Position numbers and translations under genes: made by a program. A model generated the notes under the pieces. It was not told the origin of the DNA, searched no databases, and was given only the letters and a program-made list of their open reading frames with translations. From IMG/VR virus record IMGVR_UViG_3300010211_000003, positions 1-21,710 of that record: a stretch of DNA of 21,710 nucleotides. One strand, 5' to 3'. Positions 15,955-21,710 of the stretch are shown one piece after another. This DNA is from a virus. Position 1 is the first letter of the stretch, and each line of letters opens with the position of its first letter.

Positions 15955-16100
15955 ACCGCCACCACCCGGAGCCGCAGCCCCATGGCCTGCAGGGTCTCGT
16001 AGGTGGTGCGCTGGTGATCTTCGTCATCGCAGACGACGATCACCGCCCATTGCGGCCGATACTTGAAGCCGTTTCGGCCCGGCGGTGGCTTTGGCGCCAT
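15951..16100 (-). CDS. 49-residue protein between Com-like and ABC/GNAT genes
   Basis: From the ATG at 16100 the frame encodes MAPKPPPGRNGFKYRPQWAV followed by IVVCDDEDHQRTTYETLQAMGLRLRVVAV, a compact alternating strand-helix-strand pattern (VIVVC, a central helix, LRLRVVAV). The TGA overlaps the ABC/GNAT start as ATGA. The first 77 bases overlap the 3' end of the com-like gene in another frame, recalling the overlap of com and mom in phage Mu. A GGGAG lies nine bases upstream. I have no family name for it; its place in the operon and protein-like pattern argue that it is real. Confidence 0.65.
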   Translation of the reverse strand: MAPKPPPGRNGFKYRPQWAVIVVCDDEDHQRTTYETLQAMGLRLRVVAV

Positions 16101-16290
16101 CGAGCGTTTCTCCCGTGACCGGCGCTCTGTGGCGCTCGGGTGAGGGGCTCAAGGCAGATGGAGTCGGGGCCCTCCGGACAGTGATTTCCCCGCAGCGGGG
16201 GCATTTGATGCTGACTTGGCCGGCCTTTAGGTCTTGGATTTCAGCCAGTTTTCTACAGCAAGCGTGGCAGCGGATTGACTCCGGGCGCAT
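16024..16290 (-). CDS. com: Mu Com-like zinc-finger translational regulator
   Basis: An 88-residue protein starting MRPESIRCHACCRKLAEIQD. Cys8-x2-Cys11 and Cys30-x2-Cys33 (IKCPRCGEIT) form the zinc finger of the Com family. Com of phage Mu binds the com-mom mRNA and opens the mom ribosome site. Here the 3' end overlaps the next small gene by 77 bases, so the same control is plausible. The start was chosen for AGGGGA upstream and because the family begins just before the first Cys. The C-terminal 50 residues are low-complexity. A late-type palindrome lies 184 bases upstream. Confidence 0.8.
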   Translation of the reverse strand: MRPESIRCHACCRKLAEIQDLKAGQVSIKCPRCGEITVRRAPTPSALSPSPERHRAPVTGETLDGAKATAGPKRLQVSAAMGGDRRLR

Positions 16291-16474
16291 GGTGCTTCCC
16301 CTTTCGTCGCCTCGCGCGTGCGTGCGAGGGCGGGCCGTGTTCATGGCGGCCGACATGGACGTGGGGGAGTTCGTAGGGCTCCCGGCTTGGGGCGTTGGCG
16401 CGCCCCGGCCCCCGCCGCACGGGCGAGGACAGCGCCCACAATGCCTTGGCAACGTCGAAAGCAGGCGAACCATT
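16291..16474. other. Leader between palindrome and com-like gene
   Basis: This stretch holds no convincing separate gene. An in-frame ATG at 16359 would extend Com by 23 residues without a good ribosome site. It probably is the untranslated leader of the modification operon if transcription starts near the palindrome. Confidence 0.35.
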
Positions 16475-16500
16475 GAGTTGGATAGGGACCTATCCAACCC
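16475..16500. promoter_or_regulatory. Palindromic late-control site, copy 3 (upstream of com operon)
   Basis: Arms GAGTTGGATAG and CTATCCAACCC flank the spacer GGAC. Compared with copies 1 and 2 there is one arm mismatch and a different spacer. It is the only such element near the leftward modification operon and lies upstream of its first gene, suggesting that this operon is expressed with the late genes. Confidence 0.5.
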
Positions 16501-16781
16501 TGGCGTACCCTGTGTGTGTCTGGGCAAGCGGCCCCGCCTCCCCTGCCCTCCCCATTGTGCCCTGCCCATTGCCCCACCCCCTCCTCCGTCGTCCACGGGG
16601 GGGAGGGGAGGCTTCTTTTTCAGGCGCGTTTCTTTGCACCGCAGAGACGCCGGAGATCGGCGCAGACTGCGGGCTTCATTGTCCGCCGACAGACCCCGCC
16701 AGTTCTGCTAATCTCTGCAGGTCTTCGCATCATCAGGGGAGCCCGGAATAAGCTCACAGTTTCGAAAGTCCGACGGGAAAA
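16501..16781. other. Non-coding stretch, low-complexity
   Basis: C-rich low-complexity sequence (CCCACCCCCTCCTCC near 16573) and then ordinary sequence. I see no gene with a family match or convincing ribosome site on either strand, and no clear promoter. Confidence 0.4.
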
Positions 16782-17056
16782 GGTAACATCGGTCACCTAC
16801 CCGCAAAATAGACATTAACGCCCTGTTTTTGCTTGCGAAAAAAGTTACCTTTGAAAAGTAATCAGGGGTAACCAAAAAGGTAACCTCAACCTAACGCATT
16901 GATTTTCGGTCTGATTTTTTCGGGCAGAGGTGACCCTTGAATTTGGTAATGGGGTTACTCTTTGGTCACCAAATTATTACTTTATGCAGTTTATTGAAAA
17001 ACGCTTTTCCTTCAATTCGTTAGAAGCTGTTTTCGGAGGCGGTGACCAACATTACC
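16782..17056. repeat. Cluster of GGTNACC heptamers near the attachment site
   Basis: Six exact GGTNACC heptamers occur at 16791, 16867, 16879, 16929, 16964 and 17041. Five one- or two-mismatch versions occur at 16782 (GGTAACA), 16843 (AGTTACC), 16945 (GGTAATG), 16953 (GGTTACT) and 17050 (CATTACC). The stretch is AT-rich relative to the phage and non-coding. Such density of a palindromic heptamer suggests a protein-binding array. The distance to the tRNA att site (about 250-520 bp) would fit attP-arm binding sites for integrase or excisionase; a repressor operator array is the alternative. Confidence 0.6.
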
Positions 17057-17301
17057 TTTTCCCGAGGGCCAAAGATTGGGGGAAGCCTCGCGCGCATGAC
17101 TAGGTACGCGCTTGCTTACCCTCCCCTCCCCCATATCTCTTCCGGCTGCACCAACACCACGGCCCCCACGATGGGGCAAAGCGAACGCTTACCGGCCGCT
17201 CAACCCGCTAGGCACCCGCCCCGTAAGGCATTGATTTAAAAGACCAAGAACATCGGGCGAACACTGCCTAACGCCCTTGAAATAGCAGAAGAACCGCTGG
17301 C

Positions 17302-17346
17302 CTCTTAATCAGCGGGTCCAAGGTTCGAGTCCTTGTGCGCCCACCA
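17302..17346 (+). other. 3' half of tRNA-Lys(CTT): proposed prophage attachment site
   Basis: The sequence begins at the anticodon loop CTCTTAA (anticodon CTT) and includes the T-arm CAAGG-TTCGAGT-CCTTG, acceptor strand TGCGCCC, discriminator A and CCA. The expected 5' acceptor strand GGGCGCA, a D-arm and a proper 5' anticodon stem are absent upstream, so this is not a complete tRNA gene. Partial tRNA 3' ends are the usual footprint of integration into a tRNA gene. The full gene should lie at the other end of the prophage. Confidence 0.75.
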
Positions 17347-17364
17347 ATTTTATCAAGGGATTAT

Positions 17365-17398
17365 GGGGTAGATAGGAAAGCCTATCTGCCCCATTTTT
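17365..17398 (+). terminator. Rho-independent terminator after the tRNA-Lys segment
   Basis: GGGGTAGATAGG (17365-17376) pairs with CCTATCTGCCCC (17381-17392) over 12 base pairs, including one G-T pair, around the loop AAAG. ATTTTT follows. It stands 19 bases after the tRNA CCA end, so it is probably the native terminator of the host tRNA gene. Confidence 0.85.
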
Positions 17399-17440
17399 CC
17401 ATGTGCGATCCTGGCGTTTGCCAAAAATCGGCCGGTTCGG

Positions 17441-18069
17441 TCAGTCCGGTTCCCCATCCGTCCCGCCATTCTTCTCCCCTTCCAGCAGGTCTATCCCGGC
17501 CCGCGCCCGGCGCCGACGATCGGCCGATCGGGTGTATCGCTGCACCATGGCCACCTGCTTGTGTCCCGTGATGGCCGCAATAGTGCGGTCATCGGCGCCG
17601 GCATCGGCCAGGCGCGTGGCCAGCCCGTGACGCAAGCCATGGAAGGTCAGGCGGGGCCCCCACCTTGCCGTCCGCTTCCAGATGACCAGATGACGCACAA
17701 GGCGGAAGAACAGAGCCCGGAAGCCGTCGCCGCTGTAGGGCCGACGGTCGCGGGACCCGGCCACGATGGCTTCGGCTCCCCCAGGTAGTCCAGGATCGCG
17801 CGATATCCCTGTCGGGTTTTGGGGGCAAGTTCGGCGTATTTGGGACTGGCCAGATACAGTTCGCGCAGCCACCCCCAGGTCCCCTTTTCGGAACGGGGTT
17901 CCATGGCCTGGGTTGCCGCGTCCTGGTCGAGGGCCGCAACCTCGGCAATGAACGCGGCGGTGCCTTCCGGGTGCCGCAGGCGCTTTCCCGTGCCCCTGTG
18001 GTACAGGTAAAGAGCACCGGTCTTCGGATTCCGAACGCGCTTGATGCCTTTGATGCGATAGACGGGCAT
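17441..18069 (-). pseudogene. Tyrosine integrase with internal deletion
   Basis: The N-terminal part from the ATG at 18069 begins MPVYRIKGIKRVRNPKTGAL and runs to the SAM-like domain YLASPKYAELAPKTRQGYRAILDYLGE. The C-terminal part in another frame begins around AGSRDRRPYSGDGFRALFFRLVRHL and has the catalytic LTFHGLRHGLATRLADAGADDRT, TGHKQVAMVQRYTR and the TGA at 17441. About 150 residues between them, including the first catalytic Arg, are missing, with a frame change near 17770-17790. A tandem duplication of TCATCTGG (minus strand, 17678-17693) plus an extra G in the G-run at 17657-17661 cancel each other in frame. The protein must be inactive. Confidence 0.85.
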
Positions 18070-18075
18070 GGCGGA

Positions 18076-18327
18076 CTACCCGAAGACCTCGTCCGCCCAC
18101 GTCCCGGTAGCTTGCGCCGAGGTGTGGGCAGCGCCCGGGCCATCCACGTAGGCATCCAGCTTGACGCGGTCATAGCGGACACAGCCCCCGATCCGAACCG
18201 GCTTGACGGGGACATGGGTGCGCAGTGTGCCCGGACTGACCGACAGGTAGGCGGCGGCCTCTTCCACGGCCATCAACCGGGGCCAGCCTGGCAGACGGGA
18301 CAGGTCGCGGGGAGAGCGATGGGTCAT
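18076..18327 (-). CDS. Excisionase-like helix-turn-helix protein
   Basis: An 83-residue protein with MAVEEAAAYLSVSPGTLRTHVPVKPVRIGGCVRYDRVKLDAYVDG, a winged-helix/MerR-type HTH pattern of phage excisionases and AlpA-like regulators found next to integrases. It lies six bases upstream of the integrase remnant on the same strand and has a strong GGAGGG before the ATG. It is the directionality factor or a regulator of the decayed element. Confidence 0.8.
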   Translation of the reverse strand: MTHRSPRDLSRLPGWPRLMAVEEAAAYLSVSPGTLRTHVPVKPVRIGGCVRYDRVKLDAYVDGPGAAHTSAQATGTWADEVFG

Positions 18328-18428
18328 CCTTGCCCTCCCCCCTCAAACCCCACGTACGGCTTTCGGCTAGTCCTTCGCGGTGGATCTCGCCATAGTTTCA
18401 CCGGGCAGAGCACACCAGCGAGGAAGCC
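18328..18428. other. Divergent intergenic region
   Basis: This short gap between the leftward excisionase-like gene and the rightward pentapeptide-repeat gene must hold both promoters. No clear -35/-10 pair stands out. GCGAGGAAGCC before 18429 serves as the ribosome site of the rightward gene. Confidence 0.3.
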
Positions 18429-19835
18429 ATGGACGCCCCGGAGAAACAAGACAGTCTGGAACGGTGGTGGCAGGAGGCCGATGCCTGGATCACCAGACGC
18501 GCGAAGCACTTGCACCTGCCCCAGGAATTGATCCAGGTAATCCAAATCCTCGCCCGGCTGATTGCCGTTACCCTGGTCATCCTTACTCTGGGATTGGCGG
18601 TTCGGGTCCTGATCCCGATGTACGACTGCGTGATCGTTGGATCTTGTGGTAGCGAAACCCTTTCCGGTGGCGCTTTCGAGCTTCTGAAAACCATCCTGCT
18701 GGGCATCGGTGGCGTGGCAACGCTGCATTTCCTCGCCAAGCGATCCAAGGCGTTGGAACGCACCGCCGAGGCCAATACCAATACGGTGGACAAGCGCACC
18801 GAGGAACTGGCCATGACCCGCCGCGACCACCTGAGCCGGCGCTTCTCGGACTCCGTCAAACAGCTTGGTGACAAACAAGCCATAGAGACCCGCCTGGGCG
18901 GCATCGCCGGTCTCCTGGCGGTTGCCCAGGAAAGCACCCAGGACGCCGAAATGAGGCGAGCCAGAGACACGGACAGCGATGAGCATCAAGACCGTGACGG
19001 CGACGCCGACAGGCAGATGGTGCTGAATGTGCTCTGCGCCTTCCTGCGCACCGGTGGACGGAAATCCAAGGAAGACCGCCCCGACCCGGCGGCCTGGGAA
19101 GACGTGCGGAGCGCCATCAAAGGGATCAAGCCCCTCGCGGTGCCAGGAGAAACATTGGACCTCAGGGGCGCCCAACTGAGCAATGGCCAGTTGATGGGTG
19201 TGGACTTCACCGGACTCGACTTGAGTGGCGCCGACCTGACCGGCGCCACCCTGATTGGCGCCGTGATCACGCCGGAGCAATTGCGATCCGCGAAATCCGT
19301 TACAAGTGTCAACCTGTCGGGTGTCGATCTGTCCGGCGCAGACCTGTCTGGGCTCAATTTGTACGGCGCCATCCTGATCGGCGCCGACCTGACCGGTGCC
19401 ATCCTGACTGATGCCGACCTGACCAACGCCAACCTGACCAAGGCCACGATTACGGTCGAGCAACTGCGATCCGCGAAATCCCTGATTGGCATCCATCTCA
19501 ACCGCGTGAAACTGTCCGGCCTCGACCTGTCCGGCCTCGACTTGACCAATGCCATTCTGGACGAAGCCATCCTGGCCTGCTGTAAAATCACGTCGGAGCA
19601 ACTGCGATCCGCGAAATCCCTGATTGGCATCCATCTCAACGAAGTGAACCTGTCCGGCTTCGACCTGTCCGGTCTCGACCTGACTCGCGCTAACCTCAAC
19701 GGCACCATTTTGACCGGGGCCATCCTGGACAATGTCAACCTGACCGGTGTCCTGCATATTACGCCGGAGCAACTGCGGTCGGCAAAATCCTTGGAGGGGG
19801 TAAAGGGCCTGCCGTGGGGATTGGCCCAGGGCTAA
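18429..19835 (+). CDS. Membrane-anchored pentapeptide-repeat protein
   Basis: A 468-residue protein. Two transmembrane segments are predicted by eye, about 38-63 (VIQILARLIAVTLVILTLGLAVRVLI) and 83-103 (FELLKTILLGIGGVATLHFLA). A polar linker then carries RFSDSVKQLGDKQAIETRLGGIAGLLAVAQES, common in this class. From about residue 243 to 460 come pentapeptide repeats of the A(D/N)LxG type forming a right-handed beta-helix, broken by four inserts ending EQLRSAKS. An ATG with GAGG upstream supports the start. Substrate or partner is unknown. It lies beyond the proposed att site, so it belongs to the older element or the host. Confidence 0.88.
   Translation: MDAPEKQDSLERWWQEADAWITRRAKHLHLPQELIQVIQILARLIAVTLVILTLGLAVRVLIPMYDCVIVGSCGSETLSGGAFELLKTILLGIGGVATLHFLAKRSKALERTAEANTNTVDKRTEELAMTRRDHLSRRFSDSVKQLGDKQAIETRLGGIAGLLAVAQESTQDAEMRRARDTDSDEHQDRDGDADRQMVLNVLCAFLRTGGRKSKEDRPDPAAWEDVRSAIKGIKPLAVPGETLDLRGAQLSNGQLMGVDFTGLDLSGADLTGATLIGAVITPEQLRSAKSVTSVNLSGVDLSGADLSGLNLYGAILIGADLTGAILTDADLTNANLTKATITVEQLRSAKSLIGIHLNRVKLSGLDLSGLDLTNAILDEAILACCKITSEQLRSAKSLIGIHLNEVNLSGFDLSGLDLTRANLNGTILTGAILDNVNLTGVLHITPEQLRSAKSLEGVKGLPWGLAQG
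19458..19640 (+). repeat. Direct repeats inside the pentapeptide gene
   Basis: A 45-base segment encoding EQLRSAKSLIGIHLN occurs twice without change, at 19458-19502 and 19596-19640, 138 bases (46 codons) apart. Diverged copies of the same module (EQLRSAKS) lie near 19276 and 19767. Recent in-frame duplication is the likely origin. Confidence 0.9.
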
Positions 19836-19912
19836 AGCGAAGCCCCTCGCCCAGGCCGAGACGGCCAAACCGTCCGCGTGCGTGCATGCCTCAATGGTCA
19901 TCATCCTCCCCC

Positions 19913-20038
19913 TCACACGGGGACCGGGGCGTCACCCGGGATCAGGGTGCGCAGCATCGTCAACCAGCGGTCGGCGGCCTGGTGCCAGGGGTCGGGGCGG
20001 AGGACGGTGGTGCGGTCCGGGGGCGGAAGGTCCTCGCC
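19913..20038 (-). pseudogene. 3' remnant of an unidentified gene
   Basis: The minus-strand frame ending at the TGA at 19913 reads GEDLPPPDRTTVLRPDPWHQ then AADRWLTMLRTLIPGDAPVPV, a protein-like sequence without a start codon. It abuts the transposase fragment in a different frame, so it may be the tail of a gene cut by the insertion element. I do not recognise the family. Confidence 0.35.
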
Positions 20039-20175
20039 CCGAACGTCTCGTCGAAAAACGCCCAGTCCATCCGGCCGGCCAGCCGGACCAGGGCATGATC
20101 CATATTGATGATCTGCTCCAACCGTGCCCGGAACAGATCATCCTGGGCCTCGGGCTCGCGCGTGCGTAGCTTCAT
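20036..20175 (-). pseudogene. N-terminal fragment of an IS5-family transposase
   Basis: From the ATG at 20175 the frame reads MKLRTREPEAQDDLFRARLE, then QIINMDHALVRLAGRMDWAFFDETFGA, the conserved opening of IS5-group transposases (DLFR..L..iin..H.LvrLa..idW..f...fg). After about 47 residues the similarity ends abruptly. The catalytic DDE domain is missing, so this is a dead fragment. Confidence 0.75.
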
Positions 20176-20183
20176 CGACACAC

Positions 20184-20205
20184 TTCCCTGACGGTGGTCA
20201 GGGAA
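20184..20205. repeat. Perfect 9-bp inverted repeat in IS leader
   Basis: TTCCCTGAC and its reverse complement GTCAGGGAA are separated by GGTG. It lies eight bases before the start codon of the transposase fragment. As RNA it would form a stable hairpin near the ribosome site, a common way to limit transposase synthesis; that role is inferred. Confidence 0.6.
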
Positions 20206-20369
20206 GGGAATCACAGCCGAACGCGCGAGACCAGTCCGAACCGAAATCGCAAGGTTTCGAGCCTCCCGGAGTGGAAGCTTACAAAATCGAATATTGCCGA
20301 TAGGCCCGCCCCCCCCACCCGTCTCCCCGTTCTTCACGGGCGACTGGGTACGCGTCGGATCGGCAGTGT
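20206..20369. other. Non-coding stretch between IS remnants
   Basis: No gene is recognised. It includes a run of nine C near 20310 and should contain the outer end of the IS5-type fragment, but I cannot define the terminal repeat. Confidence 0.3.
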
Positions 20370-20469
20370 TGGCGGCGATGCGCCCTGAAGGCTGCCCGCG
20401 GCTCTCCATTAGCGCCGCCGATTCTTTCTTGAGCTCCTCCGTGAAGGATCGTCAGGTCTTAGTATTCAT
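20370..20469 (-). pseudogene. IS3-family OrfA remnant with nonsense codon
   Basis: The ATG at 20469, after GAGAGG, reads MNTKT, then a TGA at 20454-20452, then RSFTEELKKESAALMESRGQ PSGRIAAN. This matches the start of IS3-group OrfA (rRsFt.EfK.eaValles.g.pi..iA..lg). Changing TGA to CGA would restore the expected RRSFTEE. Similarity stops after about 33 codons, so it is a small fragment. Confidence 0.6.
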
Positions 20470-20609
20470 CGCCCACCTCTCGGCTCTCGGGGAAGCTCAA
20501 CGGAGGTATCCGTCATTCTGGAGCGGGATCATATCCCTCGCGTCTCAAAACGATCACTCCCCCAAAACTACGCCGCCATGCTCCCCCCGAGGTCCATGTC
20601 GGCCCCCGG
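20470..20609. other. Non-coding stretch upstream of IS3 remnant
   Basis: No gene is seen between the IS3 OrfA remnant and the stop of the surface protein. It probably contains the outer end of the IS3-type element. Confidence 0.3.
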
Positions 20610-21710
20610 TCATTCTCCGAATTTGGTCGTGTCGAGGCACGATGCCGCGCCGCCGGACATGCCGCATGACGCCTGTCGAGGGATGCGGAAGGTGTGCCAG
20701 GCCCGGTCTTCTGAAACAGGAGGCCGTGGGTTGTCCGGGGTATCCGGGTCGTCCGGGTTCGGGGCGTCCGGGTTCGGGGCGTCCGGGTTCGGGGCGTCCG
20801 GGTTCGGGGCGTTCGGGTTCGGGGCGTCCGGGTTCGGGCCGTCCGGAGTGTCCGGGGTGTCCGGGGTGTCCGGGGTGTCCGGGTCGTCCGGAGCGTCCGG
20901 GTTCGGGTCGGGGTCATCTGGGTTCGGGTTATCCGGGTCGGGACCTGGCCCCGGACCTGGCCCCGGACCCGGACCTGGACCAGGACCAGGACCAGGCCCC
21001 GGCTTTGCCGTCACCGTGAGGTCGCCGTTTTCGCGGGTGAGGGTTACGCCGCTCCAGGTCGTGTAGTCGACCTCCAGACCGTCCACCCAGGTGCCGACGG
21101 CCGCCGTGCCGCCGACCCCCGTGGTGACGGAGCCGGCCAGCACCACCTCGGCGGCTGACGTGTCGATCCCGAAGGCGTTCGCATCCACAGCGATGCCGTC
21201 CACCGTCAGGTCAGAGATGGTCAGGGCGGTGTCATCCGGGCTGTCGCCCTCGTCGATAGTCTGATCGGCCGCCGTGATGCTGATGACCGGCGTCACGCCG
21301 TAGATCAGCCCGCTCCCGGACGCCAGCGACGACGGCACGGGATCATTCGGATCGAACGTCAGGCTGTAGCGCAGAAAATCCCGGTTCGTGATCTCGATGT
21401 CGGCGCGGTTGCTGTCCGGACGCTCGGAATAGACCAGCCAGCGGCCCGTGCCGACCGAAATGGGCGTGGTCGAGCCGCTGTCGTTGTGGAAATTTCCGCC
21501 CGCCGCCAGCACCATGGTGCCGCTTCCCGTGGAGCTGATCGACGATCCGGAAGTCAGCGTGATGTCGTGGGCGGCGATCAGCGTCAGGTCGTGGTCGCTG
21601 GTCTGACTGACGGTGCCGTCCAGGGATAGCCCGGTGTCGGTGACCGTGATCGACACATCCCCCCCGGTCAAAGCGTTGCCCAGGATATCGGCGCTGATCA
21701 CCCCATCGGC
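20610..21710 (-). CDS. Filamentous-haemagglutinin-like surface protein, C-terminal part (start outside window)
   Basis: The frame is open through the right edge and ends with TAA/TGA-type stop at 20610; about 366 residues are visible. The first part has beta-helix-like repeats (DLTLIAAHDITLTSGSSISS, MVLAAGGNFHNDSG) and GRWLVYSERPDSN, typical of large haemagglutinin/adhesin proteins, then one MBG-like module (ISITAADQTIDEGDSPDDTA). Next come (GP)n, an Asp/Pro-rich region and PNPDA and PDT repeats. The last 35 residues carry two Cys. It is probably a secreted or surface adhesin exported by a two-partner system; the partner is not visible. There is no membrane anchor at the end. Confidence 0.78.
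   Translation of the reverse strand, partial: ADGVISADILGNALTGGDVSITVTDTGLSLDGTVSQTSDHDLTLIAAHDITLTSGSSISSTGSGTMVLAAGGNFHNDSGSTTPISVGTGRWLVYSERPDSNRADIEITNRDFLRYSLTFDPNDPVPSSLASGSGLIYGVTPVISITAADQTIDEGDSPDDTALTISDLTVDGIAVDANAFGIDTSAAEVVLAGSVTTGVGGTAAVGTWVDGLEVDYTTWSGVTLTRENGDLTVTAKPGPGPGPGPGPGPGPGPGPGPDPDNPNPDDPDPNPDAPDDPDTPDTPDTPDTPDGPNPDAPNPNAPNPDAPNPDAPNPDAPNPDDPDTPDNPRPPVSEDRAWHTFRIPRQASCGMSGGAASCLDTTKFGE
20751..20894 (-). repeat. In-frame minisatellite in the surface protein gene
   Basis: Six 15-bp units (GTCCGGGTTCGGGGC on the plus strand) at 20751-20840 encode PNPDA, with single changes in copies five and six. They adjoin six 9-bp units related to GTCCGGGGT (20841-20894), which encode PDT. 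Both unit lengths are multiples of three, so copy-number changes would alter length without breaking the frame. Confidence 0.9.

Noticed and set aside
17265-17346. Complete tRNA-Lys gene
   Set aside because: GGGCGAA at 17265 could pair partly with the acceptor strand, but no D-arm exists and the anticodon stem has an extra base, so only the 3' half is a tRNA.
18324-19916. Minus-strand frame of 530 codons with regular GQVEAGQV-like repeats
   Set aside because: The repetition is the mirror of the pentapeptide repeats on the plus strand, which has membrane segments, a ribosome site and a family match.
20751-20894. CRISPR-like array
   Set aside because: Units are 15 and 9 bp in tandem without spacers and are in frame with a coding sequence.
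20294-21019. Plus-strand frame with GRPGSGRPGSG repeats, collagen-like
   Set aside because: It is the antisense reading of the Pro-rich stalk of the haemagglutinin-like protein, whose frame stays open to the window edge and has recognisable modules.

Overview
The window is GC-rich DNA, probably from an alphaproteobacterium. The guess rests on base composition, protein style and prophage type; no marker gene fixes the genus. Most of it is a P2-like (Peduovirus-type) prophage that runs off the left edge. Leftward genes at 1-7703 follow P2 order: O, N, M, L, X, holin, endolysin, overlapping spanins, R, S, V, W, J, I. The terminase large subunit P and portal Q run rightward at 7998-10792. A palindrome with 11-bp arms occurs in identical copies before V and between O and P, and a near copy lies before the com-like gene. 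These are good candidates for the shared late-control site.

Two cargo modules follow the portal gene, a place where P2-like phages often carry anti-phage genes. The first (10971-13706, rightward, markedly AT-rich) encodes a HARE-HTH protein with an unassigned C-terminal domain, and a helical-repeat protein ending in a CHAT caspase-like protease with its His/Cys dyad. It looks like an undescribed abortive-infection-type pair. The second (16290-13882, leftward) is a tightly coupled operon: Mu Com-like zinc-finger protein, 49-residue protein, ABC-ATPase/GNAT fusion, formyltransferase and a 5'-truncated Dam methylase. It is a candidate Mom-like DNA-modification module in which a formyl group may be involved.

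The right end of the prophage is proposed at a 3' half of a tRNA-Lys(CTT) gene (17302-17346), followed by a strong rho-independent terminator. About 245-520 bp inside this site is a cluster of GGTNACC heptamers. Beyond it lie an internally deleted tyrosine integrase and its excisionase-like partner, suggesting an older, decayed element in the same tRNA. Next come a two-transmembrane pentapeptide-repeat protein, remnants of IS5- and IS3-type transposases, and the C-terminal part of a large filamentous-haemagglutinin-like surface protein with Pro-rich repeats that leaves the right edge.
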